NCBI GenBank assembly: GCA_010692425.1
Contig: JAAHHJ010000014.1
Location: forward strand, 248,001-312,000
Reading direction: 5' to 3'
DNA length: 64,000 nucleotides
DNA from: Symploca sp. SIO3C6
GTDB lineage: Bacteria; Cyanobacteriota; Cyanobacteriia; Cyanobacteriales; Coleofasciculaceae
Of the stretch, positions 18,255 through 26,228 are shown piece by piece. A program made the position numbers and the translations under genes. The first letter of the stretch is position 1; every line of letters begins with the position of its first letter. The notes under the pieces are model-generated. The model was given only the letters and a program-made list of their open reading frames with translations. It made no database searches and had not been told where the DNA came from.

Positions 18255-19519
18255 GAGCCACTCCCACGAATTGAATTCGTGGGATTCAGGCATCAAGCAG
18301 AGATTGCAGGCACAGCCTGTCTAACATCTCCTACGCCTAGGGTTGAACTCCCAACCCTTTTAATATTTAATGCGGCATTCCCATCTCGATCATTTTCAAG
18401 GTGACAGGATGGACAACGCCAACGACGAACTTCTAAATCCAAAGACTCTAAAACATGCCCACAGTGATAACAAGTTTTACTCGACGGATACCATCGGTCA
18501 ATGTAGATGACCAATTTACCTTTTTTGAGAGCAACCCACTCTAAAATCTGCAAAAATTCTCCAAAAGCTAAGTCAGAAACTTTTCGCCCCCAAAGACGTT
18601 GCATTCCTTTAAGGTTTAAGCTCTCAAAACACAGAACATCAAATCTGTTGGTGAGTTGGTGTGCTAGCTTCCAGAACCAGTCACGGCGACAATTGAAAAC
18701 TTTTTCGTATTGCCTAGCCAAATCTTTTCTGGCTTTTTCTCTACCTTTAGAACCTTTAAGCTTTTTAGACAATTGCTGACTAGCACTACGAACTTTATTG
18801 AGTGATTGCTTCAAAAATTGAGGCGATTCAATTTTGAATCCTTCTGAACAAATCAAGAAAGTTTTTAGCCCAAAATCAAAACCAGCGATTCTACTCGTCT
18901 CGGCTTTAATTGTAGGTTCTTCTTTGTTGTCAACCACAACACTCACAAATAGCTCCCCTAAAGGAGTTCTTTTGATAGTCAAGGTTTTAACAATTCCCTC
19001 AATTGGTCTAGATTTCCAGAATTGATACACACGCTTTCCAATCTTGAGACGATTTCCTCCCAAGAATTTATAGCCTGCTTGCTTAAGAGTGAAGGATTTG
19101 TACTTTTTAACTTTCTTGAAATTTGGTGGTCTTGCCCCCTTTTTGTGATGTTTGAAAAATCGCTGATACCCTTTCTCGATTCGCTGGCAAATGTCTTGCA
19201 CAGCTTGAGAGCCTACTAGTTGCCAAAACTGATTACGCTTGCGGAGTTTGGCAAGATGTTTTTGAAGCTTGGCACAGCTCAAGTGTTGACCCCAGATTCG
19301 GTAGTACCGCTTGTGGATGGCAATGGCGTGATTGTAGATAACTCCAGCAGCATTGAGCGACCGCTTGAGATATCGATTGCGCTTGTGAGCGTATAGCTTG
19401 AACTTCAAAGCCTTCATGCTATTTATGATAGTATGTCTACAATCGAGGATCAACCAAACAGCTAACGCGGCTTGAAAGCCTTAACGCCACATCCCACCCT
19501 TAAAAGACGTGGGCTTTGC
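18255..19519 (-). mobile_element. IS200/IS605-family element carrying tnpB only
   Basis: Element inserted inside a fecB-type gene; borders are approximate. The low-coordinate end has a hairpin cccacgaattgaattcgtggg (18269-18288 region) just beyond the tnpB stop. The high-coordinate end has ccacatcccacccttaaaagacgtggg, again a foldable terminus. There is no tnpA, so it is of the stand-alone tnpB type, mobilised in trans if at all. The 3' end of tnpB plus the terminal hairpin is where the guide (omega) RNA of TnpB systems is normally made (established for the family). Confidence 0.75.
18293..19417 (-). CDS. tnpB: TnpB RNA-guided endonuclease of IS200/IS605 family
   Basis: About 374 residues from the ATG at 19417 (MKALKFKLYAHK); 12 more codons upstream are open but the start fits the family. 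The split RuvC site appears intact: Asp in IAGFDFGLKTFL, Glu in LCFESLNLKGM and the last Asp in ENDRDGNAALNI. The zinc ribbon C-x-x-C pairs (CYHCG and CPSC) lie between the last two. The N-terminal helix-turn-helix-like segment (NAAGVIYNHAIAIHKRYY) is typical. It sits antisense inside the disrupted binding-protein gene. Confidence 0.9.
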   Translation of the reverse strand: MKALKFKLYAHKRNRYLKRSLNAAGVIYNHAIAIHKRYYRIWGQHLSCAKLQKHLAKLRKRNQFWQLVGSQAVQDICQRIEKGYQRFFKHHKKGARPPNFKKVKKYKSFTLKQAGYKFLGGNRLKIGKRVYQFWKSRPIEGIVKTLTIKRTPLGELFVSVVVDNKEEPTIKAETSRIAGFDFGLKTFLICSEGFKIESPQFLKQSLNKVRSASQQLSKKLKGSKGREKARKDLARQYEKVFNCRRDWFWKLAHQLTNRFDVLCFESLNLKGMQRLWGRKVSDLAFGEFLQILEWVALKKGKLVIYIDRWYPSSKTCYHCGHVLESLDLEVRRWRCPSCHLENDRDGNAALNIKRVGSSTLGVGDVRQAVPAISA

Positions 19520-19651
19520 TTACCTCTCTGTAAAACTGGGCATGTTTACTTCGTCGATGGTCAGCTTTGGGGTCGAATTAGGGGACCACTAGCTACAGAA
19601 CTAATTATCGATCAAGTTGGCAAGATTTTTCTCGATAATGAAGTTTCGTGA
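19520..19651 (+). pseudogene. 3' fragment of the disrupted fecB-type gene
   Basis: Reading in the frame of GHVYFVDGQLWGRIRGP at 19538 gives about 38 residues ending TGA at 19649-19651. VYFVDG-x-LWG-x-IRGP-x-ATELI is the C-terminal signature of cyanobacterial FecB-type iron-siderophore binding proteins, so this is the other half of the gene beginning at 18057. The stop overlaps the best start of the following ATPase gene (ATG at 19638), which suggests the original operon was translationally coupled here. Confidence 0.75.
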
Positions 19652-20456
19652 TCTGAAACTCAAATCAATAGTGACATCTATGCATGAGAAATTGCCGAAA
19701 TCTGTTCCTTCTACATCGGAAGAAGGAGTTACCCAAATTTCTTCATCCTCTTCTCTCCAGCTAGAAGTTTCAAAAGAAAACACTATCAATCACCCAGTCC
19801 TATCAGCAAAAAGCTTAGGCAGACAAGTACAAAACCGATGGGTTTGGCAGGGCTTGAACTTTGAGTTATACCCAGGAGAGGGTTTAGGGATAGCTGGCCC
19901 TTCGGGGGCAGGCAAGAGCCTACTACTACGAGCAATTGCTGGTCTTGATCCAGTTCAAGCCGGTAAAATTACCTTCGCTGATCAGCCTCTTGCTTCTTGG
20001 TCAATGCCTCACTATCGCAGCATGGTTATCTACCTTCACCAGCGTCCTGCCATTATGGAAGGAACTGTAGAAGAAAACTTTCGGCAAGTCTACACTCTGC
20101 GTAGTCACCGAGACAAGGTTTACAATCGCCACAAAATTCTCGAATATTTAGAAATACTTGGCCGTCGGGCTGATTTTCTGGAGCGCCACAGCAGTGCCCT
20201 TTCCGGTGGAGAAGCACAGATAGTTGCTTTTTTACGCGTACTCCAGCTTCAACCGCAAATCCTCCTATTCGATGAACCGACAGCTTCCTTGGATGCCCAG
20301 ACTACTCAGTGTTTTGAGGACTTAGTTAAAACTTGGCTGACCAAACAACCAAAACGGGCTTACCTCTGGACTAGCCATGACCCAGTACAGCTCACAAGAG
20401 TAATAAACCGTTCAATTACTATATCATCTGATCAGGAAATATCTGATGGAAAGTAG
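19638..20456 (+). CDS. fetA: ABC transporter ATP-binding protein, FetA-like
   Basis: About 272 residues. Walker A is AGPSGAGKSLLLRAI, the signature SALSGGEAQIV, Walker B ILLFDEPTASLD and the switch His lies in WTSHDPVQL. The ATG at 19638 overlaps the broken binding-protein stop; TTG at 19617 and ATG at 19680 are alternatives, and the first ~45 residues before the ABC core (YPGEGLGIAGPSG) are poorly conserved. It overlaps the next gene by 11 bases. With that UPF0014 permease it forms a FetAB-type pair, linked in E. coli to iron export and oxidative-stress resistance (established knowledge). The direction of transport here is not visible. Confidence 0.82.
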   Translation: MKFRDLKLKSIVTSMHEKLPKSVPSTSEEGVTQISSSSSLQLEVSKENTINHPVLSAKSLGRQVQNRWVWQGLNFELYPGEGLGIAGPSGAGKSLLLRAIAGLDPVQAGKITFADQPLASWSMPHYRSMVIYLHQRPAIMEGTVEENFRQVYTLRSHRDKVYNRHKILEYLEILGRRADFLERHSSALSGGEAQIVAFLRVLQLQPQILLFDEPTASLDAQTTQCFEDLVKTWLTKQPKRAYLWTSHDPVQLTRVINRSITISSDQEISDGK

Positions 20457-21246
20457 CTACATTCCCATTAGCAACTGGCAACTTGTAGGGGCAACAGCTT
20501 TAATTGTGATTAATGTTGCACTTTCATTTGCCCTGAAACTAGGCTTGGGACAGCGCTTGGGCATAGCAGCTATGCGAATGGTTGTTCAGCTGTTGCTAGT
20601 TGGCTATGTTCTGGAGTGGGTGTTTACGCTTCAATCGCCCTTACTAGTCTTGCTGCTGACGCTCCTGATGAGTGTAATCGCAGGAAGTGCCTCTGTCAAT
20701 CGCACTCGCCGTCGCTTTGCTGGGATTTATGGGAACAGTTTTATTTCAATTGCAGCTTCCGCGGCTTTGGTAACTGGTTTGACGGTGGAAGGCATTATTC
20801 AAGTTGAACCTTGGTACAATCCCCAGTACTTAATTCCGCTATTAGGCATGGTTTTGGGAAATGCTGTCACGGGCACTTCTTTAGCTTTAGACCGTTTTAT
20901 GGAAGAATTGAACAGCCATCGGGAGCAGGTTGAGGCGCTCTTGGCATTGGGCGCTACCCGCTGGGAGGCTGCCCACGGAACGGTTAGAGAAGCTCTCAGA
21001 ACCGGGATGATTCCTACAATCAATTCGATGATGGTGATGGGGTTAGTTAGCTTGCCGGGAATGATGACGGGCCAGATTCTAGCTGGAGCATTCCCGACAG
21101 ATGCCGTGCGTTACCAGATTTTGATCATCTTTACCATTGCAGCAGGTACTGCTCTGGCTTGTTTGGGTACTATCTTGTTAGCTTTTAGAGCCTTGTTTAG
21201 TCCCCAACACCAGCTACGTCTGGAGCGATTGCACAAGACAAGATGA
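20446..21246 (+). CDS. fetB: ABC transporter permease, FetB / UPF0014 family
   Basis: 266 residues with about seven hydrophobic helices. Family hallmarks are YLIPLLGMVLGNAVTGTSLALDRFMEEL, EALLALGATRWEAAHGTVREALRTGMIPTINSMMVMGLVSLPGMMTGQILAG, which almost alone define FetB/YbbM proteins. The start ATG lies inside the fetA end (11-base overlap). It is placed after the siderophore importer and before the synthesis cluster, consistent with iron balance: import, storage and export genes grouped together. Confidence 0.88.
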   Translation: MESSYIPISNWQLVGATALIVINVALSFALKLGLGQRLGIAAMRMVVQLLLVGYVLEWVFTLQSPLLVLLLTLLMSVIAGSASVNRTRRRFAGIYGNSFISIAASAALVTGLTVEGIIQVEPWYNPQYLIPLLGMVLGNAVTGTSLALDRFMEELNSHREQVEALLALGATRWEAAHGTVREALRTGMIPTINSMMVMGLVSLPGMMTGQILAGAFPTDAVRYQILIIFTIAAGTALACLGTILLAFRALFSPQHQLRLERLHKTR

Positions 21247-22023
21247 TTTCGTCCAAATTTCTATTTAAAAGGGCTAGCGATTGAGCCTCAAGCCTTTGAT
21301 CAGTCTCTATTTTCAGGATTAGTTCAGCCAGTAGCAGAAAGTGCTGACTTTTGATTCCAAGCATTGATTGCGTTTCGGCAAAATCACCTGCGCCTGAGTA
21401 GGTACTTTTCTTGTTTGTTAAATTTTTCTAAATTGACTCAAAAACTTTACTCTGAGCAAATAATATTATCTTTATTGATAACTGTTACTAATAATTGAGG
21501 GAAAGTAACACGGTGAACTTTTTAATAGCAAAGATAAAATTAAGATAAATTACTCTTCAAAGCGCTTTCAGAAAGCAAACTCACTTTTTATACAATTTTA
21601 AGAAGGTTGTGCTGTTTGCTATACACCGATTTGAGTAACCTAACTGGAGTTTTTGAGGGGAGCTAATTTTCTTCAAACTCTTGTCTAGCAAGGGACACAG
21701 GCTTGCGGATTGTGATTACATACTTTGAGTCCAAAAGAAAATACATAGGTTTTTGTTATGGTAAACAATTGTTTGAATTATAAAAATTGTCCTCACATAA
21801 ACAGAAACATAGGTTACTATTTCCACAGGAGTTTAATAAATGCTAAAAATAATTGAAAAAGAAAAGCAATAAGCTCCTGTGCCTAAGCATCTGTGTATTT
21901 AGTGACCATTCATTGTGTTTATGATAATAGTTGAGAATTTTTCCGTGTCTTAGAAAGAGATTTGAGTGAAGTACTCAGTTTACTAATTAAGTTGTTAACT
22001 ACGTTGCTCAGGATTTTTGTTTG
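21247..22023. promoter_or_regulatory. Upstream region of the biosynthetic cluster
   Basis: About 775 AT-rich bases without a gene. It is the obvious place for the main promoter of the plus-strand synthesis genes, since later gaps are mostly under 150 bases. A candidate iron-regulator site is listed separately at 21463-21495. No riboswitch or tRNA is recognised. Confidence 0.45.
21463..21495 (+). promoter_or_regulatory. Candidate Fur-type operator
   Basis: An AT-rich dyad, ttatc (21466) and gataa (21477) separated by six bases, followed by ataatt. Fur sites are AT-rich GATAAT/ATTATC inverted repeats. The match here is partial and the AT content of the region makes chance occurrence easy, so this is only a candidate. 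Confidence 0.2.
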
Positions 22024-22281
22024 ATGGATATCCCTAAAGCGATGGATGCTCTCAAGACAATACTTGTTGATTTGGGTATCCCTGTTGAGTCAGTTAATAA
22101 AGATACTTTACTGCGCAAGGATCTCCAGCTTGACTCCACCGAGACAGTAGAAATTTCCCTGGGCCTCAAACGTCAACTGGGAGTCAACGTCAAGCTTGAA
22201 GCTAGGGAGGATATGACGCTAGCCCAAGTCTGTAATCTGATTGAGGCAGCAGTGTCTGCCGGCCCCAAGAATGTTGCCTGA
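22024..22281 (+). CDS. Discrete acyl/aryl carrier protein
   Basis: 85 residues starting MDIPKAMDALK; TTG at 22021 directly precedes the ATG. The phosphopantetheine serine is in KDLQLDSTETVEISLGLKRQLGV, the DSx motif with threonine replacing the usual leucine after Ser. The domain is a helical carrier protein of normal length. It overlaps the PPTase gene that follows by 11 bases, and an aryl ligase and salicylate synthase come next, so it most likely carries salicylate as an aryl carrier protein (inference from context). Confidence 0.82.
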   Translation: MDIPKAMDALKTILVDLGIPVESVNKDTLLRKDLQLDSTETVEISLGLKRQLGVNVKLEAREDMTLAQVCNLIEAAVSAGPKNVA

Positions 22282-22666
22282 GCTAGAATCAACTGCTGAA
22301 GTTAAGGGGATCGGTATTGATCTGATACCTATCTCCAGGATTGCCAAATTGATCGACTGCTATGACCACCAAACGTTGAATCTGTTGTTTACTCCCAGCG
22401 AGATCGACCTTTGCCAATCAGCTAGTGATCCCGACCAGTTTTATGCAGTGTGCTTTGCCACCAAGGAAGCTGTGGGTAAAGCTCTAGGTACTGGCTTAGC
22501 TGGCATTGGTTGGAATGAAATTGAAGCCAAGATTATACAAGGTAGATTGACCATTGAAGTCTCTGGGGAAGCAAGTGTTCAGGCCAAAAAACGTGGTGTG
22601 CAAGCATGGATAGCCACTTGGTGCCATTGGGGTCAACAGGTTTTGGTTCATGTCATTGCTCATTAA
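22271..22666 (+). CDS. Holo-ACP synthase (AcpS-type PPTase)
   Basis: 131 residues from the ATG at 22271, preferred over an upstream start at 22241 because GIGIDLIPISRI then falls near the N-terminus as in AcpS. The Mg2+-binding Asp is in GIDL and the Glu in FATKEAVGKALGTG; both are present, so the enzyme looks active. It transfers phosphopantetheine from CoA to carrier proteins. Overlapping the ACP gene, it is probably dedicated to it; whether it also serves the NRPS/PKS carriers is unknown (those usually need a Sfp-type enzyme). Confidence 0.85.
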   Translation: MLPELESTAEVKGIGIDLIPISRIAKLIDCYDHQTLNLLFTPSEIDLCQSASDPDQFYAVCFATKEAVGKALGTGLAGIGWNEIEAKIIQGRLTIEVSGEASVQAKKRGVQAWIATWCHWGQQVLVHVIAH

Positions 22667-22691
22667 AGCCTAAGTCTAAAAGGAAAATGGG

Positions 22692-24230
22692 ATGAAAAGT
22701 ATTTCTGAACAGTTACCTAGTATTTTCAACATTGCAGCTTACTTTTTTGAAGGCCATCAGGCAGAGAAATATAGCGAGAGAGTAGCTTTTTATCATCGGG
22801 ATCAGACCTATACTTATGCCCAAGTAAGCAGTTCAGTAAAACGCACTGCTCGATTACTATCCGAGGTGGGCTTGGAGCGGGAAAATCGTCTGGCGATTTT
22901 GTTACCAGATACTCCAGAGTTTGTTTTTGCCTTCTGGGGTACAATCTGGTTAGGTGCTGTGCCAGTTCCGATTAATAATGCTTGCAGTTGTGATGACATT
23001 CAGTATATTCTGCAAGACTCACGGGCCAGGATTTTGCTGACTACTAGAGAGTGGCAAGAGAAACTAGCACCTATTGAGTCTCCGTTTTTGAAGCACGTTC
23101 TGCTTTCCGATGGAGAAAACCCATTTCTATCCCTGCTTAATCAGCAGGACGAACAGCTAGTTTTTGCCGAAACTTCTCGTGATGAACCTGCTTTTTGGCT
23201 TTATACCTCCGGCAGTACCGGTCGGCCAAAAGGTGTAGTTCATCTCCACCAAAGTATAGTAATCTCTGTAGAGTACTACGGTAAAGCCACTCTTGGTTTA
23301 CACAAAGATGACATTACCTATTCAGTTGCCAATATGGCTTTTGCCTATGGTCTAGGGAATAGCCTATATATGCCAATGGCCGTTGGAGGTGCTGCTGTAC
23401 TGTCTAATGCCAACAACGCTTTTGAGATCATCTCTGATATTGAGCGTTACCGGCCCACAGTTTTGTTTGGTATACCAAGTGTCTATGCTAGCCTTCTCGC
23501 TGTGCATGAGATCTCTCCTTTAGATGTTTCTTCTCTACGCTTATGTGTATCTGCAGCTGAGCAGCTACCTAAAAGTATCTGGCACAAGTGGCTGAAGACT
23601 TATAACCATGAAATTTGTGAAGGGATTGGAACTACTGAGTTTTTACATATTTTTCTCTCCAACCGACTAGGAGGATGTAAACCAGGTAGTTCCGGTTACC
23701 CAGTTCCTGGTTATGATGTTCAGGTTGTAGATGACAATGGTGTTCCCTGTAATCCTGGTGAAATTTGCAATCTTCAAGTTAGTGGAGAGAGCCTGATGCT
23801 GGGATACTGGAACCGACTTCAAGAGACGCGGAAAGCTATCTACGGTCAAACTATGCGGACTGGGGATAAGTATATGCGTGATGCTGACGGCTACTTCAAA
23901 TTTATGGGGCGTAAAGATGATCTGTTTAAAATTAATGGCCAGTGGATATCACCTTTGGAAATAGAGGATGTTTTACATCAACATCCTCAAGTTCTTGAAG
24001 TTGCCGTGATCCCAGAGTCTAATCAGGGTGAACAGTTAACTCAAATTGTTGCTTATGTAAGCCTTAAGCCAGAACAAAAACCGTCTTCGGAAATAGAAGA
24101 TAACATTCGTAAATTTTCTAAAGAGCGATTACCCCATTTTAAGGCTCCAAAAAAAATTCACTTTGTGGAAAACTTGCCGCGTACATCAACAGGAAAAATT
24201 CACCGCAAGTTATTAGTTAAATCTATCTAA
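22692..24230 (+). CDS. Aryl-acid AMP ligase (benzoate-CoA ligase-like), probable salicylate activator
   Basis: 512 residues of the ANL superfamily. The P-loop FWLYTSGSTGRPKGVVHLHQ, the mid motif EGIGTTEFLHIFLSNR, the hinge region GDKYMRDADGYFKFMGRKDDLFKINGQWISPLEIE and the catalytic lysine in RTSTGKIHRKLL are all intact. The layout is closest to benzoate/4-hydroxybenzoate-CoA ligases rather than EntE/YbtE (family impression). Next to salicylate synthase and a free ACP, the likely reaction is salicylate + ATP to salicyl-AMP, then transfer to the carrier at 22024. True CoA ligation is the alternative. Confidence 0.82.
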   Translation: MKSISEQLPSIFNIAAYFFEGHQAEKYSERVAFYHRDQTYTYAQVSSSVKRTARLLSEVGLERENRLAILLPDTPEFVFAFWGTIWLGAVPVPINNACSCDDIQYILQDSRARILLTTREWQEKLAPIESPFLKHVLLSDGENPFLSLLNQQDEQLVFAETSRDEPAFWLYTSGSTGRPKGVVHLHQSIVISVEYYGKATLGLHKDDITYSVANMAFAYGLGNSLYMPMAVGGAAVLSNANNAFEIISDIERYRPTVLFGIPSVYASLLAVHEISPLDVSSLRLCVSAAEQLPKSIWHKWLKTYNHEICEGIGTTEFLHIFLSNRLGGCKPGSSGYPVPGYDVQVVDDNGVPCNPGEICNLQVSGESLMLGYWNRLQETRKAIYGQTMRTGDKYMRDADGYFKFMGRKDDLFKINGQWISPLEIEDVLHQHPQVLEVAVIPESNQGEQLTQIVAYVSLKPEQKPSSEIEDNIRKFSKERLPHFKAPKKIHFVENLPRTSTGKIHRKLLVKSI

Positions 24231-24280
24231 TAGCTTACACAGTAATCGTTGAGTAATTATTCAAGATAGGAAAAAAAATA

Positions 24281-25609
24281 ATGGTAGTAGCTTTAAAATC
24301 AACACCAACAATTAAGTATCAAGAAACCTTTCTGACTGGACGAAGAAATCCCATAGTCGTTTTACAGAATCTCTTGCAAGACGGGGTTTTTAATAATTAT
24401 GTTATGTATGAAGGAAAAGGTGAGGTTCGTATCGCTGGTAATGAGCTAGCAAAGGTGTCTGTCAATCAGGCTTGTGTCTCGCTCAAAGGTATAGGTAATT
24501 CCTATTCTGAGCCAGTTAGTGACCCCTTTCAACAAGTAGATAATTTACTAGCATCTTTACCAATTGAAAATTGGACAGCCTATGGTTATGTCGGCTTTGA
24601 TATTGCTGGATTTTACTCTGCATACTCCAAAGCAATTGAGCAAGAACTGCTTTATTTTTTAATTCCAGAAACCGAACTACGTTTTACAGAGGATGGAGTT
24701 TACGTCAGAAGTACTAGGTCATTAGATCGAATCCGAAAAACATTATTGATTGACCATCAAATTCCAGATTATAGATCAGCTTCTATAGAATTTAATTTTG
24801 CTGATCGCGACATGTATCAGAGCCGCATTGAAACTTTAATTGAGGCAATTAAAAATGACGAATTACAGAAAGCGATTATTTCCCGTCCTCTGAAATTCAC
24901 TGGTGATTTAGACCTGCTTGGAACTTACGTAGTTGGGGCAAAAGTCAATAATTCAGCACGTTCCTATTGTCTAAATATCGGAGATGTGCGTGCAGTTGGC
25001 TTTAGTCCTGAAACTCTCATGGAAGTAGATCAATATCGGTCAGTTGTGACTAATCCCTTAGCAGGAACTAGACCTCGTGGCGAAAACAAACAAGAGGATA
25101 AGCGCTTATATGATGAACTGTTTAACAATGCTAAAGAGGTTAAAGAACATGCACTTTCTGTTTGGTTAGCACAAAGTGAGATTAGCTCGATTTGCTTGCC
25201 AGGAACTGTTCAAATTTTTAATTTCATGGAGGTAAAAAAATACCGTACCGTACAACACTTATCATCAAGAGTTGGTGGTGTTCTCAAGCCCGGAAATACT
25301 TCTTGGGATGCTTTGAAGGTATTGTTTCCAGGAATTACTGTTTCTGGGATTGATAAACAACAAGCTCTGGAATGGATTGAGCGTCTTGAGGATGAGCCAA
25401 GAGGGATTTATGCCGGTGGCATTGGTTGGATAGACAGCAGGGGCACAGCAGATATAGCTATCTCCCTGCGCTCTGTTTACCAATACGGTAACAATATTTA
25501 CCTCAATGCTGGAGCTGGTATCATTGCTGAATCAATTCCCCAAAAAGAATATATAGAGTCGGTAAACAAGATGAACACCATGCTAACAAATGTGGTGTTG
25601 AAATCATAA
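24281..25609 (+). CDS. Salicylate synthase (Irp9/MbtI/YbtS type)
   Basis: 442 residues of the chorismate-utilising (anthranilate synthase component I-like) family; size fits Irp9 and MbtI, which convert chorismate through isochorismate to salicylate in a single Mg2+-dependent enzyme. Visible landmarks: QKAIISRPLKFTG, YCLNIGDVRAVGFSPETLMEV, the NPLAGTRPRGENKQED block, ELFNNAKEVKEHALSV, the VQHLSSRVGGVL segment and PRGIYAGGIGWID. No separate isochorismatase or pyruvate lyase gene is nearby, which favours a complete salicylate synthase. It provides the starter acid of the pathway. Isochorismate synthase alone is less likely. Confidence 0.85.
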   Translation: MVVALKSTPTIKYQETFLTGRRNPIVVLQNLLQDGVFNNYVMYEGKGEVRIAGNELAKVSVNQACVSLKGIGNSYSEPVSDPFQQVDNLLASLPIENWTAYGYVGFDIAGFYSAYSKAIEQELLYFLIPETELRFTEDGVYVRSTRSLDRIRKTLLIDHQIPDYRSASIEFNFADRDMYQSRIETLIEAIKNDELQKAIISRPLKFTGDLDLLGTYVVGAKVNNSARSYCLNIGDVRAVGFSPETLMEVDQYRSVVTNPLAGTRPRGENKQEDKRLYDELFNNAKEVKEHALSVWLAQSEISSICLPGTVQIFNFMEVKKYRTVQHLSSRVGGVLKPGNTSWDALKVLFPGITVSGIDKQQALEWIERLEDEPRGIYAGGIGWIDSRGTADIAISLRSVYQYGNNIYLNAGAGIIAESIPQKEYIESVNKMNTMLTNVVLKS

Positions 25610-25621
25610 ATAATAGTAGCA

Positions 25622-26098
25622 ATGATGTCTGGGATTCCAATTGGGAGTTCAACTTTAGAAGTTGATGAGAGCGCTCTTCAGGGTTCACCTATTTCTGAGT
25701 CTGACTCCCTCAAAATTATTGGTCATGGTCTTGAGATTGTCGAAACTACGTACATCAAGGAACTCGTAGAACAATTAGGGGAGTCTTTTGAAAGGAGGTA
25801 TTTCACAGTTAGTGAGTGCAATGCTTATGAGTCTGGAGACAAGCGTATTCAATATCTAGCTGGTCGTTTTGCGGCTAAAAAAGCAATACTCAACACCCTA
25901 GGGAAAGAAGGGGGTAAAGATACTTCTTTTCTGGATATTGAAGTCAAACGATTGCCCACAGGTCAACCTTCAGTATTACTACATGGTCAATGCCTAGAAA
26001 TTGCGACAAAATTCGGTATTACCAAATGGTTACTGAGTATTAGTCATACATTTTCCTATGCTGCAGCTAGTGTATTTGCCTTAGGCAGTAAAGGTTAG
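25622..26098 (+). CDS. AcpS-like protein with altered metal site
   Basis: 158 residues. The C-terminal ~125 align with AcpS: IIGHGLEIVETTYIKELVEQLG matches the GIGTDIVEI strand but with Glu for the Mg2+-binding Asp, and GRFAAKKAILNTLGK matches FAxKEAxxKALG but with Lys for the second metal ligand Glu. The KRLPTGQPSVLLHG and WLLSISHTFSYAAASVFAL strands of AcpS are kept. With both acidic ligands changed it is probably not an ordinary PPTase; a structural or inhibitory role, or specialised chemistry, is possible. It lies 12 bases after salicylate synthase, in the starter operon. Confidence 0.7.
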   Translation: MMSGIPIGSSTLEVDESALQGSPISESDSLKIIGHGLEIVETTYIKELVEQLGESFERRYFTVSECNAYESGDKRIQYLAGRFAAKKAILNTLGKEGGKDTSFLDIEVKRLPTGQPSVLLHGQCLEIATKFGITKWLLSISHTFSYAAASVFALGSKG

Positions 26099-26228
26099 CG
26101 ATTCTAGAACGATTGGCTTTACTACTAGCTAAAAAAACAAGACAAAACCCTTTGAGTTGAACTTCAGAGAACATGTAAATGGTATTCGTTTGGGGATAAT
26201 CTGAGCAGAAATTTAGCTTCTGAAAATC

